DNA of 64,000 nt. It comes from Promethearchaeota archaeon (GTDB lineage: Archaea > Asgardarchaeota > Lokiarchaeia > Sigyniarchaeales > SOKP01). Under the pieces are notes generated by a model. That model was not told where the DNA came from. It made no database searches and saw only the letters and a program-made list of their open reading frames with translations. This document shows, piece by piece, positions 9,739 to 19,239 of the stretch. Both the position numbers and the translations under genes were made by a program. The stretch is taken from positions 35,393 through 99,392 of the forward strand of contig JAHPYZ010000004.1 of assembly GCA_019058425.1 (NCBI GenBank), written 5' to 3'. Each line of letters begins with the position of its first letter. The first letter of the stretch is position 1.

Positions 9739-10572
9739 TCAGGATGCACTCTTTTGAACCCACTCATGCACAACCCTGAAAAATTCATCTGGAACCTCAT
9801 AAAAGGGATAATGACCGCATTTTTCAAAGATGTATAGTTCAGAATTGGGAATACCCTCATGCATGCATTGAGCTTGGGAAGGGGGACAAATAAAGTCATC
9901 TTTACCTACTAAAATCAATGTTGGTACTTTAATTTTAGTAAGTTGGGAGATTACATTAAATTTCTCGAACAAAATATCATTCCTTACTGCTGTTTCTGGA
10001 TTTAAAATAATTTTATCTATTACTTTATTACTTATCTCTTCCATTTCAGAATTAAAGTCATAGAAATATAAAGGGTTAAGGATTTTGAATTGATTTTTAA
10101 ATTTTTCTACAGTAGGATCAACAGGAGCATTTAAAGTTTCAATCATTTCTGAGGTTGGATTTTTTTTTTGTACATTCGCCATAATTTCTTCCATGTTATC
10201 AAATGCTGGAGAAGTATCCATTAGTATCAGATAATTAATGTTCTTAGGATGCCGTATAGCATATTCTAAGGCAACCATTCCGCCAGCAGAATGCCCAATA
10301 ACTCCTATTTTATTATATCCTAAACTTTCACGTAAAGCATCAGCATCATCAGCAAGTTGTTCAAACGTAATAGTATTGATAGGAGGTCTTCCAGAACGGC
10401 CTACTCCTCTATGATCATAAAAAACCAGTTTGAAAGTATCACCCAAAGGATCAATTGCCGGACGTAAATAAGAATGATCCATCCCTAAGCCTCCATGCAT
10501 GACTAAAAAGGGAGTTCCCGAACCTAGTTCGTTATAATACAATTCAGTATCATTAACCTTTGCTATCGTCAT
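9739..10572 (-). CDS. Alpha/beta hydrolase, proline iminopeptidase-like
   Basis: The fold markers are HGG oxyanion loop (30-32 in the long form), DHRGVGRSG, nucleophile elbow GHSAGG (Ser99), the acid in VGKDDF (Asp229/230) and the catalytic His in KCGHYPFYE (His258). The order and spacing match the prolyl aminopeptidase/haloperoxidase-like group, but substrate is uncertain. The ATG at 10572 (MTIAKV) is preferred to the TTG four codons earlier, because the conserved sequence starts there. It lies 66 bases from trmO on the same strand. Confidence 0.88.
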   Translation of the reverse strand: MTIAKVNDTELYYNELGSGTPFLVMHGGLGMDHSYLRPAIDPLGDTFKLVFYDHRGVGRSGRPPINTITFEQLADDADALRESLGYNKIGVIGHSAGGMVALEYAIRHPKNINYLILMDTSPAFDNMEEIMANVQKKNPTSEMIETLNAPVDPTVEKFKNQFKILNPLYFYDFNSEMEEISNKVIDKIILNPETAVRNDILFEKFNVISQLTKIKVPTLILVGKDDFICPPSQAQCMHEGIPNSELYIFEKCGHYPFYEVPDEFFRVVHEWVQKSAS

Positions 10573-10638
10573 GATTTTACACAAATATACTTTATTTTAA
10601 TTATTAATCTTGAATAAGGATTTATCTTTAATAGTATT

Positions 10639-11085
10639 TTAACTCTTTTTTGTTACCCATTTAGGGACTCGGAAATCATCTACTATGATGCAAACTCCAT
10701 GTTCCCAATCTGGATAAGGTTTTAGATCTAAAACTGGTGTATTATCTAAAGCATCGAGTCCCTTCACCCATAGTATATTCTCTTCACGCTTTATTAGCTC
10801 AACTAAGGTTAAACCAATAGGATTTGGATGAATTGGAGCCCTTGTTGCAAAGATACCTATTGGCTTCGAATCTACTGTTTTCCCAGGATGATGTAAGTAC
10901 GTTGTATCCTTGATTTTGTCCATCCAGAAGATTATATAGATATGAGAGAACCCTTCAATACCATCCAAAGCTTTTGTCAAACTTTTTTCTATTATTATTT
11001 TTGAAATAAGGTTTCTATCTTTATCATCTTCGTTAGGTGACAATCTTTCTATAAAACCTATTGGTTTGATTTGAATTAACTCCAT
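10639..11085 (-). CDS. trmO: tRNA m6t6A37 methyltransferase, TrmO/TsaA family
   Basis: The 148-residue protein carries the UPF0066/TsaA beta-barrel signatures: IKPIGFIER at the start, GIFATRAPIHPNPIGLT in the middle and GLDALDNTPVLDLKPY near the end. In characterised members SAM binds in the dimer cleft and N6 of t6A37 in tRNA is methylated. Several archaeal homologues are single-domain, as here, lacking the C-terminal extension of E. coli TrmO. The family assignment is firm; the tRNA substrate is by homology. It is followed on the same strand by the alpha/beta hydrolase gene. Confidence 0.92.
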   Translation of the reverse strand: MELIQIKPIGFIERLSPNEDDKDRNLISKIIIEKSLTKALDGIEGFSHIYIIFWMDKIKDTTYLHHPGKTVDSKPIGIFATRAPIHPNPIGLTLVELIKREENILWVKGLDALDNTPVLDLKPYPDWEHGVCIIVDDFRVPKWVTKKS

Positions 11086-11211
11086 AAACTATACATAAAT
11101 TAAGCAACTATAAAAATTAGACTAAAAATCTCATCTACCATAAATTTTAATATTCATGGTTTTATGGTCAACATGTTCTACTAATGAAATCTTAATAGTT
11201 AAATAAACAAG

Positions 11212-11397
11212 ATGAAAAATATGAAAGAAAATAATCTAAATACAAAACAAATTTTAGGAATTCTTCTTATTTACCTTGCAATTCAAACACCTATCTCCGC
11301 TCTAATAAATAATCTGGAGATGTTTTCATTCACATTATTTATATCAGCATTTCTTTCTCTTTTTGGAATTCTCCTAATCGTCTTATCGGACTATTAA
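11212..11397 (+). CDS. Possible small two-TM protein
   Basis: A 61-residue frame with two hydrophobic stretches (KQILGILLIYLAIQTPISAL and FTLFISAFLSLFGILLIVL) and a polar Asn/Lys head. There is no clear ribosome site. It has its own spacer on both sides and ends just before a T-rich tract. I recognise no family, and it could be a chance frame, though the clean membrane topology argues for a gene. Confidence 0.4.
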   Translation: MKNMKENNLNTKQILGILLIYLAIQTPISALINNLEMFSFTLFISAFLSLFGILLIVLSDY

Positions 11398-11403
11398 AAA
11401 ACA

Positions 11404-11436
11404 AATTCAATTTTTCATTTTTTTTTCATTTTATTA
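11404..11436 (+). terminator. T-rich tract between convergent genes
   Basis: T5 and T10 runs lie just after the stop at 11397 and ahead of the convergent gene ending at 11465. They fit an archaeal U-tract terminator for plus-strand transcripts. Confidence 0.35.
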
Positions 11437-11464
11437 ATAGAATTTTAAAAAGAATTAAAGAATA

Positions 11465-12460
11465 TTAATCATTTTTCTCAAGAACAATGAGATCTCCATC
11501 CCATTCGGGTATAAATAATTCATTGTTATAAAAGTCCATACTACAAATCTTTGGAAGGTTTATTTTTAAAAGATCTTTTTCATCTACAGAATTTCTTAAC
11601 GAAGGTATATATTCTGGATTACCTACGATTGTAGCTATAACTCTCTTCTTTTTTTTTTTTTCAATCATTCGGACGACATGATTATGAGTGTCACCAATAA
11701 AAATATTCCCCAATTTATCTAGTGCCATTGACCATGGTCCATCAAACTTTTCATTCGTATTAGAACCAAAAGTAGCTTTTTTAGCCAATCCTCCATCTCC
11801 AGAATAACCAGGTTCACCTGTACCAGCAATATGCTTGACTTTTTCCTCTTCAAAGTCAATCTCCCTAACTGCATAATTACGACTATCGAGTATATATAAA
11901 TTATTATCTGGTCCTAATCTTATATCATAAATCCAATTAAATTGGACGTCGTCAAAGTTAGTAGATTCTTTTTGGAAACCAGGTTTTCCATTGCCTAATA
12001 CCTTTTTCTTCTGACCTTTTGAATCAAATTGCCACAACCGACATCCAGTAATTTCATTTATCCACATATTCCCCTCTTTATCGAAAACACAATTACCAAT
12101 ATCGTTTACACCGTATTCCTTCATATCTATAAATATGTCCACTTTTTTCTCATCGGGAAATAACTTGAATACCTTATTATTTCCTCCACTTGATATTGCT
12201 AATGATTCGTCTATAGGGGACCTTGAAATATACATGGGATTTTTTAAATCAAAGGGAATGTGTACTTCACTTAGTTTAGGATCTATAGAACCCGCTGTCC
12301 ACGTAAATTCATCATTTTTAATTAATTCACCAAGCCAATGCTTACTATGTCGTATAACATATGAATTTCCTTTGTAATCGTGAAAGCCAAATTGAAAGTA
12401 ACCCCCTTTCCAAGTTATTTCTTCTGTAAAATTAAAAATATATTTAATTCTCCATTCCAT
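11465..12460 (-). CDS. NHL-repeat beta-propeller protein
   Basis: The 331 residues contain propeller blades of NHL type: GPDNNLYILDSRNYAVREID, HIAGTGEPGYSGDGGLAKKA and LGNIFIGDTHNHVVRMIEK are textbook NHL blade sequences. There is no signal peptide or membrane segment, so it is probably cytosolic, unlike the other propellers in the window. No catalytic residues are evident. NHL proteins usually bind proteins, RNA or small ligands; the partner is unknown. A run of lysines (EKKKKKR) within one blade comes from a T-rich template tract. Confidence 0.8.
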   Translation of the reverse strand: MEWRIKYIFNFTEEITWKGGYFQFGFHDYKGNSYVIRHSKHWLGELIKNDEFTWTAGSIDPKLSEVHIPFDLKNPMYISRSPIDESLAISSGGNNKVFKLFPDEKKVDIFIDMKEYGVNDIGNCVFDKEGNMWINEITGCRLWQFDSKGQKKKVLGNGKPGFQKESTNFDDVQFNWIYDIRLGPDNNLYILDSRNYAVREIDFEEEKVKHIAGTGEPGYSGDGGLAKKATFGSNTNEKFDGPWSMALDKLGNIFIGDTHNHVVRMIEKKKKKRVIATIVGNPEYIPSLRNSVDEKDLLKINLPKICSMDFYNNELFIPEWDGDLIVLEKND

Positions 12461-12621
12461 GAGGAAGACTCACTAGTAATATTTGATATATTTAGATCAA
12501 TATCTTCTTTTTGTAATTAAAATTGTGACTACTTTAAAAAAAAAAAAACTACTTTTCTTGTAAGAATCAAAGTTCTAAAGCGAAATTTTTCAATTATATT
12601 CAAGAAAAGTTATTAAGGAGC

Positions 12622-13548
12622 TTAATCGGGAGGACTAACTCCGAGTTCTTCTAATAATGGAACTAAGAATACTGTATAGAACTCTTTAATATGTAGTAAA
12701 TTACCTAGATATACTTGAAGAAAATCCTGAATCTCAAAGTTTACATTTTTAATATCGATAAAGTCGTATTCGGGCTCAATCTTAATTTTATCTAATTTTA
12801 AAGGAGTTAATTGTTTGATTATTAAATATCGCATAAATTGGGTAAATGTGCTCTCAACTAGCTGTTCTTCCTCTTCAGTTAACTCATACGCTTCATGTGC
12901 GATTTTATTTCTCAATTCTCCCACATTTTTTGTTAATATCTCAAGGTTTTGAGGTAAATTTAGTTCCTCAATTTTCTGGACTACTGATTTATTATTATGA
13001 TCTTCAGCTTGGGAGTTTAAATATTCAACTAAAGTTGTGTAAAAGTGAATTAAGAATTTGAACGAATCAATAGATTTATCCTCTTTCCATTTATTATAGG
13101 AATTTCCCCAATGGTCGAAATTTACCTCATCCAAAGCTTTCTTAATACTAATTTTAACATTGTCGACTTTTTCTATAAAATAATCTGAATAATCCATAAA
13201 GGGTTTTTCATTTGAGTCAAACTGGTATTTAAATGTCTTACCAAATTCCTTTATTGCTACCAGTTTTTTTATTCGGGATGGATCTTCTATAAGTTCTTTC
13301 CTTCCAATTTCTGCTGCAAACTTTATTAAATATCTACACTCAGGACAATAAGTTACATAACTTCCCCGAAATGAGGTAAAAGGTTTAAGCTCAAGTTGAT
13401 GTTTGCCATTTGGAAATTCTATAAGCTCACCCTTTGATTCAATATCATCAAAATGAGTCTTTTCATAATGAAAAGATTCTGGAATAAATTTTGAACCACA
13501 TACGGGACATTTAACTTTTTCTCTCTTTTTTTCCATGTTATGTCGCAT
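12622..13548 (-). CDS. DUF2225-like zinc-ribbon protein
   Basis: Cysteine pairs CPVC (14, 17) and CPEC (68, 71) frame an N-terminal zinc ribbon of the DUF2225 kind. The remaining ~220 residues look helical and charged with no membrane segment; the middle (LRNKIAHEAYELTEEEE) resembles the HEPN/DUF4145-like helical domains that carry an Arg-x4-6-His motif, here RNKIAH. If that reading is right the protein might act on RNA or pair with a nucleotidyltransferase, but no such partner is adjacent. Function remains unassigned. Confidence 0.65.
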   Translation of the reverse strand: MRHNMEKKREKVKCPVCGSKFIPESFHYEKTHFDDIESKGELIEFPNGKHQLELKPFTSFRGSYVTYCPECRYLIKFAAEIGRKELIEDPSRIKKLVAIKEFGKTFKYQFDSNEKPFMDYSDYFIEKVDNVKISIKKALDEVNFDHWGNSYNKWKEDKSIDSFKFLIHFYTTLVEYLNSQAEDHNNKSVVQKIEELNLPQNLEILTKNVGELRNKIAHEAYELTEEEEQLVESTFTQFMRYLIIKQLTPLKLDKIKIEPEYDFIDIKNVNFEIQDFLQVYLGNLLHIKEFYTVFLVPLLEELGVSPPD

Positions 13549-13718
13549 TCTCTATTCATATAATAATAAAAACCAAGTTACTAAATATTAATACCATATA
13601 TATTAGGTTTATCGTTTATTTTGGTTTAAAGAATTATTTTATAAAAAAGCTAAATAATGAATTAGTTTTTTCTTAGTCCGTTTCTTATTAAATACCCTTT
13701 AACCCATAAAGAAATTTA

Positions 13719-14993
13719 ATGAAATTAGCATAAAAATTCAGAAATACCAAGTTTGAACATTTAGACGTACTTTGCTCAATTTCAAAAAAACTCTATAATC
13801 CGGCAAATTGGTATATACGACAAGATTTTTTTCATTTAGAGAATTGGCTTCGTTATCAAGATTTAAATTTCATGATGAAAAGTTCTGACCATTATAAATT
13901 ATTAAAAGCTCAAACTTCTCAACAGATTCTTAAAATACTAGATAAAAACTGGAAAAGTTTCTTCAATACGATAAAAGAATGGAAAAAAAGTTGAAAAAAA
14001 TTCAATGGAAGACCAAAACCACCTAAATATAAGAAAGCCTGTAATAATTTTCTTATATTTACCAACCAGAATAGCAAGATTAAAAAGAATGTAATTACTC
14101 TTTCAATGTCTCAATTTTTTAAAAAAAAATTTCCTAAATTTGAAAATCCAATAGAAATATCTATACCACCCTATAAAAATAAAAATTTTGAGTGCTATCA
14201 ACAAATAAGGATCTTACCGAGAAAAAACTTTTATGAAATCGAAATTGTATATGAAAAAGACATAAAGAAATCAAAATTAGATACAAAAAGATATTTATCA
14301 ATCGATTTCGGATTGAATAATTTAATAACTACGGTAGAGAACAGATATTCAAAGCCACTTATCATTTCAGGGAGAATCTTAAAGTCTATTAATAGGCAGT
14401 GGAATAAAAGAAAAGCAAGACTCTATTCTATCAAAGACAAACAGAAGTTAAAGTGGATTGTTAGACTCGAAAGGATTGCTATAAAGAGAAACTCAGTTGT
14501 AAAGGATTATTTACATAAGACTGCTCAATTTATTGTTGGTTATTGCTTAAAAAATCAAATAGGTAATATTTGTGTAGGTGAACTAAAAAATATAAAACAC
14601 AAGCTCAGAATGGGCAAACGAAATAACCAAAATTTCGTGAATGTCCCCATTCAAACACTTAAACAAATGATCACCTATAAAGCTCAGCTTGTAGGAATGA
14701 AAGTACATATGGTTGATGAGTCCTACACATCAAAATGTAGCTCATTAGATTTAGAAACTATCCAAAAACATCAAAAATATGTTGGGAAACGGATAAAACG
14801 AGGATTATTTAGAGGTTCGAATTACATTCTCAATGCAGACGTAAATGGAGCACTAAATATTCTCAGAAAAGTAGTCGGAGATGGTTTTATTCAAAATCTA
14901 TCCGATAGAGGCTACTGGTTTCAGCCTGTGCGAATAAGGGATTTATTCCAAACTTCACATGAACAATATTTACTAAAATCTGTTAATGTTTAA
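13719..14993 (+). pseudogene. tnpB: IS605/IS1341-type TnpB (OrfB), two in-frame stops
   Basis: One continuous frame from ATG 13719 to the stop at 14991 translates as TnpB but is broken by TAA at 13731 (codon 5) and TGA at 13992, where relatives read KxPKKFxGxPKxPKY. The 3' part (from 14106, 295 residues) keeps RuvC-I SIDFGLNNL, RuvC-II CVGELKNIK and RuvC-III ILNADVNGALN. The zinc-finger region is of the variant type without CxxC pairs (SYTSKCSSLDLE...KRIKRGLFRG). No TnpA is present, so this was a solo TnpB element. Both stops are substitutions, not indels. Any TnpB activity would need re-initiation inside the gene and would lack the N-terminal domain. Confidence 0.85.
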
Positions 14994-15382
14994 CACTTTT
15001 AATAAAATTGATAACCTATTAGGTTTATTGAAAAGTTGAAATAGCTTGTTCATCAAGTATTTCAATGTGACAGAATACAAAGATCTTGAAATCTTTAAAA
15101 TAATTTCCGTTTATATATTATATTTTTTAGTACTTCTCCCATCAAGCTAAAATTTATATTGAATCTTAATTTTAAAGTATTTTTTATTGAATAGGTTTGA
15201 TTTCCTTACGATTAAACAAAATCTATGATAAATTTTAAGAAAGTTGCTAATTAACTGATATATTTCAACCTTCTTGTAAACATGTAATTCAACCTTACAC
15301 CATTTACCTATTAATAACTAACAGAATACCAGTAACATAGGGAATATTATTAATTTATCAAAAATAACAAGAAGGAGATTAT
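14994..15382. other. Spacer holding the probable right end of the TnpB element
   Basis: These 389 bases have no gene. Seventeen bases after the tnpB stop lies an inverted repeat, AACCT-ATT-AGGTT (15013-15025), and further on AAAGAT-CTTGAA-ATCTTT (15079-15096). Hairpins of this kind mark ends of IS200/IS605 elements, and the guide RNA of TnpB usually ends at the right end, so the region may hold a fossil guide-RNA locus. The part from about 15120 to 15360 is plain AT-rich leader for the next gene. Confidence 0.45.
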
Positions 15383-16414
15383 ATGAAAAGGAATAAAATT
15401 AATATTTTGTTTTTATTTTTATTAGGATTTCTTTTTTTAGGTGCTAGTTTTGGGACTGTTTTGGCTTCAGACGACGATTCAGATGGAGTTGATGATGAAT
15501 TTGAAGATGACCATGACAGAGAAGTAGATATCGAAATACAGGAAGATAAAATAAAAATAGAATCTATTTTAGTAGCTGAAACAGGAAAAAACAAATTGGA
15601 ATTTGAAATAAGTAATGAATCTAGTGGTCTAAGTTTTAAGGTCGAGTTTACACCAAATTATAATCCTACTTCAAATACTTCACAAACTGAATTGGAATTT
15701 GAAGTAACATTTAGAGAAATCGTTGAATACATTGACATCAATGCAGACGGAATATATAATGATTCAGTAGATCAAGAAATAAGTGTTCTTGAATTGAATG
15801 ACTTTAAAGCACCAATTTATACTATAAGCAATATTTCATCTGATACAACATTACATTATATTATCTTTACAACTTCAGACGATGTGTTTACCGCCCATAT
15901 ATATTTCGTAGAAGAATTTGACATTATTAATAATACATTAGTAACTCCGAGTGAAACTAAAATCGACATTGAGATTGATAATTACAATTATCTTAATGGA
16001 TCATCTCAATTAGGATTATATACAAAACTTGAATCAGAAGTAGAGTATAAGATGGAAGATGAAACTGAAGACGAAGAATTAGGATATGCTGAGGATGAGA
16101 GTAGTACATATACTATGAGTGATTCTTTTATTGGATTTTTTAGTTGGAAAGAAAATGCTACGATTGACGGAGTATCTAAAAATGTTTTAGTAAGTCAAAT
16201 TGAGGATGATGATATCGAACCAAATGAACAAAAGATTTACCTTAATTATCCTAGAGGTACAAACATATATCATGATCCAAAATTGGGTATTGCAGGATTG
16301 TTTACATCATCACCTACAAGCATTCCTGGCTTTGGAGTTCTAGCAATCCTAATAGCAAGTATCCTAGGAATTAGTGGTATCATATACATTACAAAGAAAA
16401 AAAGAAATATCTAA
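15383..16414 (+). CDS. Surface protein with acidic Ca-binding-like motif and possible PGF-CTERM tail
   Basis: The 343-residue product has a signal peptide (basic head, hydrophobic ~8-28, ASD junction), then a DDDSDGVDDEFEDD stretch resembling thrombospondin type-3/EF-hand calcium loops, a beta-rich domain, and at the end PGFGVLAILIASILGISG followed by basic KKKRNI. PGF plus a membrane helix plus basic residues is the layout of PGF-CTERM archaeosortase substrates. AAGGAGA lies seven bases before the ATG. The next gene is a paralogue with a different C-terminus, so the pair arose by tandem duplication. Confidence 0.8.
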   Translation: MKRNKINILFLFLLGFLFLGASFGTVLASDDDSDGVDDEFEDDHDREVDIEIQEDKIKIESILVAETGKNKLEFEISNESSGLSFKVEFTPNYNPTSNTSQTELEFEVTFREIVEYIDINADGIYNDSVDQEISVLELNDFKAPIYTISNISSDTTLHYIIFTTSDDVFTAHIYFVEEFDIINNTLVTPSETKIDIEIDNYNYLNGSSQLGLYTKLESEVEYKMEDETEDEELGYAEDESSTYTMSDSFIGFFSWKENATIDGVSKNVLVSQIEDDDIEPNEQKIYLNYPRGTNIYHDPKLGIAGLFTSSPTSIPGFGVLAILIASILGISGIIYITKKKRNI

Positions 16415-16564
16415 TTAATACAAAACTTCATTTTTTTTTTAATTTACATTAAATTTTTAATTTTATAAACCAAACTATGAAGATCTCTATTATAATTTAA
16501 GAATAAATAATTTATAAAAAAAATATATAAAAAAAAACAAAAATGCTATAATATGAAAACTTAA

Positions 16565-17860
16565 ATGAAAAATAGAAAGCTGATATTCGGATTTATTGTC
16601 CTTGGAATCATCCTATTCAATATAAGCATAATGATAGTAATGGCTTCCGACGATGATTCTGATGGTATTGATGACGAATATGAATATTTGAATGAAAGAA
16701 ATATAAATATTGAATTTTCAGAAGATGAAATTGAAATTCAATCAGTTTTACGAACTGGGGCGCAAAAGGACAATATTAGATTCAGAATTAGAAATGATAG
16801 TGATGGTATAGAGATAGAATTACGTTATTATCCCAAGTTCGAAGGAGAAGAACACGAGGAAGTAGAATTAGAATTCTCAGTTGCTTTTCATAAACTAATT
16901 GAGTATGTTGATTTGGATAGCAATAACATTTATGATGAATCAATTGACCAAACAATTCAAGAAATAGAAATTAATGAGTTTAAGCCTTTATTTTATTCTC
17001 AAATTCAAATATCACCTAATACAACGCTACATTATTTTAAGTTAAGTACTAGTGATGGAGTTTTTACAACACATATATATTTTTCTGAGGAATTTACTGC
17101 AGTTAATGGTAGTCTTATTACACCATCGCAATCAAAAATAGATATTGAGATTAACAACTTCAATTTTACTCATGGATCTTCCCAACTTGCACTATATGTT
17201 AAGTTAGAATCTGAATCAGATTATGAGGAAAAAGAAGAAACAGAAGATGAAAAACTTGGCTTCGCAAGTAATGAAAAGTCAGTATTCATGTCAAATCAAA
17301 GTCTTATAGGATTTTTATCGTGGAAAGAAACTGCTTTAATTGATGGGAATGAAAGCCAAATATTAATATCTTCTGTTGAAACTGACGATGATGATGAATT
17401 AGAACAAAAAATTTATGTTAATTATCCAAGAGGCTTGAATATATATCATGATCCAAAATTAGGAGTCGAAGGGATCTTAAAATCTCTTTTTCAACCTGGT
17501 TTTCCATTGAATTTAACAATAATTACAATTATTATCGTTAGTGTCATTAGTATTAGTGTTGCTTATTCCGTATATCATTACAAAGAGAATCTTTTTCCTG
17601 GCATTATTTTAGCACATGAAAGAAGAAAAAAGTTAAAGAAATCCAAGAAATTGAATTCCATATCTGAAATTTCTGAAGAAAAATTGCATAATCCTCAATT
17701 AACTGCTGTATCTGCCGATTTTTTCAAAGAGATTGACACTTTAGACTTGAAAGAGAAAGAAAAAGAGCAATTTATTGAAGATATGTTAGCCTTGAATCCT
17801 TTTGAAAGAACATTGATTCTCAGAGAAATGAATAAAAAATCCAAATTAAAAGAAAAATGA
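16565..17860 (+). CDS. Paralogous surface protein with cytoplasmic tail
   Basis: Residues 1-310 match the preceding gene in order and motif: signal peptide, DDDSDGIDDEYE acidic loop, FRIRND strand, DLDSNNIYDESIDQ, HGSSQLALYVKLESE, FLSWKE and YPRGLNIYHDPKLG. Instead of the PGF-type tail it has a membrane helix (~320-340) and ~90 charged residues predicted to lie in the cytoplasm, ending in ALNPFERTLILREMNKK. That tail could bind an inner-face partner such as the regulator encoded next. The gap to the upstream paralogue is 150 bases, and to the next gene 24. Confidence 0.78.
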   Translation: MKNRKLIFGFIVLGIILFNISIMIVMASDDDSDGIDDEYEYLNERNINIEFSEDEIEIQSVLRTGAQKDNIRFRIRNDSDGIEIELRYYPKFEGEEHEEVELEFSVAFHKLIEYVDLDSNNIYDESIDQTIQEIEINEFKPLFYSQIQISPNTTLHYFKLSTSDGVFTTHIYFSEEFTAVNGSLITPSQSKIDIEINNFNFTHGSSQLALYVKLESESDYEEKEETEDEKLGFASNEKSVFMSNQSLIGFLSWKETALIDGNESQILISSVETDDDDELEQKIYVNYPRGLNIYHDPKLGVEGILKSLFQPGFPLNLTIITIIIVSVISISVAYSVYHYKENLFPGIILAHERRKKLKKSKKLNSISEISEEKLHNPQLTAVSADFFKEIDTLDLKEKEKEQFIEDMLALNPFERTLILREMNKKSKLKEK

Positions 17861-17884
17861 AAATTTTATAGCATTTTTGTCAAA

Positions 17885-18546
17885 ATGTCGATTGAATTAC
17901 TTACACAGGAAAAAGTTGTACTAGACATTGTACAAGACTATTTAAGTCGTAATCGACAGTTTGATTTAGATGATATTATTCCATATATTAATTTCCGACT
18001 TAGACGAACTTCAAATAAACTTAATTATCAAGGGATAAAATCAATCTTACTGTCTTTAATAAAAAAAAATTCCTTATTGAAGGATCTAAGTTAACAAGTA
18101 ATGATATTTTAAACAATAAAACACGTAAATTCATTTATGAATATATTGTTAACAATCCTGGAGCGTACTTTACGAAAATCGTTAAAGAATTAAGTATAAC
18201 TAATCATGTAGCAGTATGGCATCTAAATATGCTTATAAAATTTCAGTTCATAAAGAAAAGAATTGTAGAAAAGCATGAAATATATTTTAGCTCCAAAGTT
18301 GATTTTCAAGAAGCTAAATATAATTTTTATATCTCTCTTCAAAAAAGTAAGATGATAATTAACTACCTTCAAAATAGTAACATTGGTATCACGAAAACGA
18401 AACTATCGAGAGCGATTAAGATGCATATCAATACTCTTTCAAAATATCTTAATATTCTTATTAAAATTAATATTATCAATAAAGAGAAAATAGATAATCA
18501 AATGTTATACTTCTTAGAAGAAAAGTTCTTAATTCAGAGTGGGTGA
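17885..18546 (+). CDS. Winged-helix regulator split by a -1 frameshift at A9
   Basis: Two frames, 17885-18094 and one ending at 18546, join into one ~220-residue protein if one base is gained in the run of nine A at 18061-18069. The joined sequence reads without a break across the site (LLSLIKKKFLIEGSKLTSND) and then shows two winged-helix units: TRKFIYEYIVNNPGAYFTKI with NHVAVWHLNML, and MIINYLQNSNIGITKTKLSR. The ATG at 18229 is internal. The context T-AAA-AAA-AAA-T could allow -1 slippage or transcriptional slippage; an assembly error is equally possible. It lies 24 bases after the tail-bearing surface gene, and probably belongs to the same unit. Confidence 0.75.
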
Positions 18547-18574
18547 ATTATCAAAAACCTGAAGTGAGTAATGT

Positions 18575-19235
18575 ATGGATAAAAGAGGAAAAAAAATAAT
18601 ATACTTAAGTCGTTGTTTAATCAACCAAAATTTAAGATTTCCCGGTATTGCCGTTAGCAGTGGTGCGATAACTGAGTTAATATCCCCAATTATAGAAAAT
18701 GGAATAGGGATAGAATCTCTGCCCTGTCTCGAGAGGATAGCATGGGACGTGTTAAAAGAGGCTCTTTTTATAAGTATCTCCCTCTCATAACTAAAAATAT
18801 TGGCTTATTTACGTTTCCAATTATCAGAATCTTTCTAAGAAGATGGTTAAGTAAGTATAAAAAGATTTGTTATAGAGAAGCAACAAAAATTGTACAGCAA
18901 ATGCTCGATTATCATGATTCAGGATATTTAATTGTAGGAATTATTGCTACAAATGACAGCCCTACTTGTGGATTCACTAAAACAATAAATCTTCTTGATA
19001 TATTGTAAAGATTTAAAGATTTAGGTTTGAGAGATGAATTTGAAAATCCAAAACTTGAAAAAATGAAAAATCTTATACCTAGTTTATGTGAAAATGGAAC
19101 AGGTTTTTTATAGCGGAGCTTGTAAACCAAATTAAAGAACTTAAGTTGAGGATAAATATCGTTGGGTTTGATATTTGGAATAATTTAGCTGAAGAAAGTG
19201 AAAGAGTTTTAAAAAAATTAGGTCTTAGGATTTAA
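18575..19235 (+). pseudogene. TudS/DUF523-like desulfidase, multiply broken
   Basis: Three frames together give one protein: MDKRGKKIIYLSRCLINQN with LPCLERIAW, then GRVKRGSFYKYLP to IVGIIATNDSPTCGFT, then IAELVNQIKELKLRINIVGF. Conserved Cys residues (SRCLINQN, LPC, SPTCG) are those expected to hold the cluster in TudS/DUF523 relatives. Lesions are a one-base loss in G3 at 18744, an in-frame TAA at 19006, and a one-base loss in the T-run at 19104. The TAA shows true decay even if the indels are sequencing errors. An intact copy would detoxify or salvage thiolated bases, by family. Confidence 0.72.
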
Positions 19236-19239
19236 AGCT

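Noticed and set aside
13992-13994. TGA in tnpB as selenocysteine
   Set aside because: The site is in a Lys/Pro-rich region where relatives have no Cys, and an upstream TAA also breaks the frame.
14815-14835. tRNA-like GGTTCGAATT (T-loop look-alike)
   Set aside because: It lies inside the tnpB coding frame and no tRNA arms or anticodon stem surround it. No tRNA or rRNA was found anywhere in the window.
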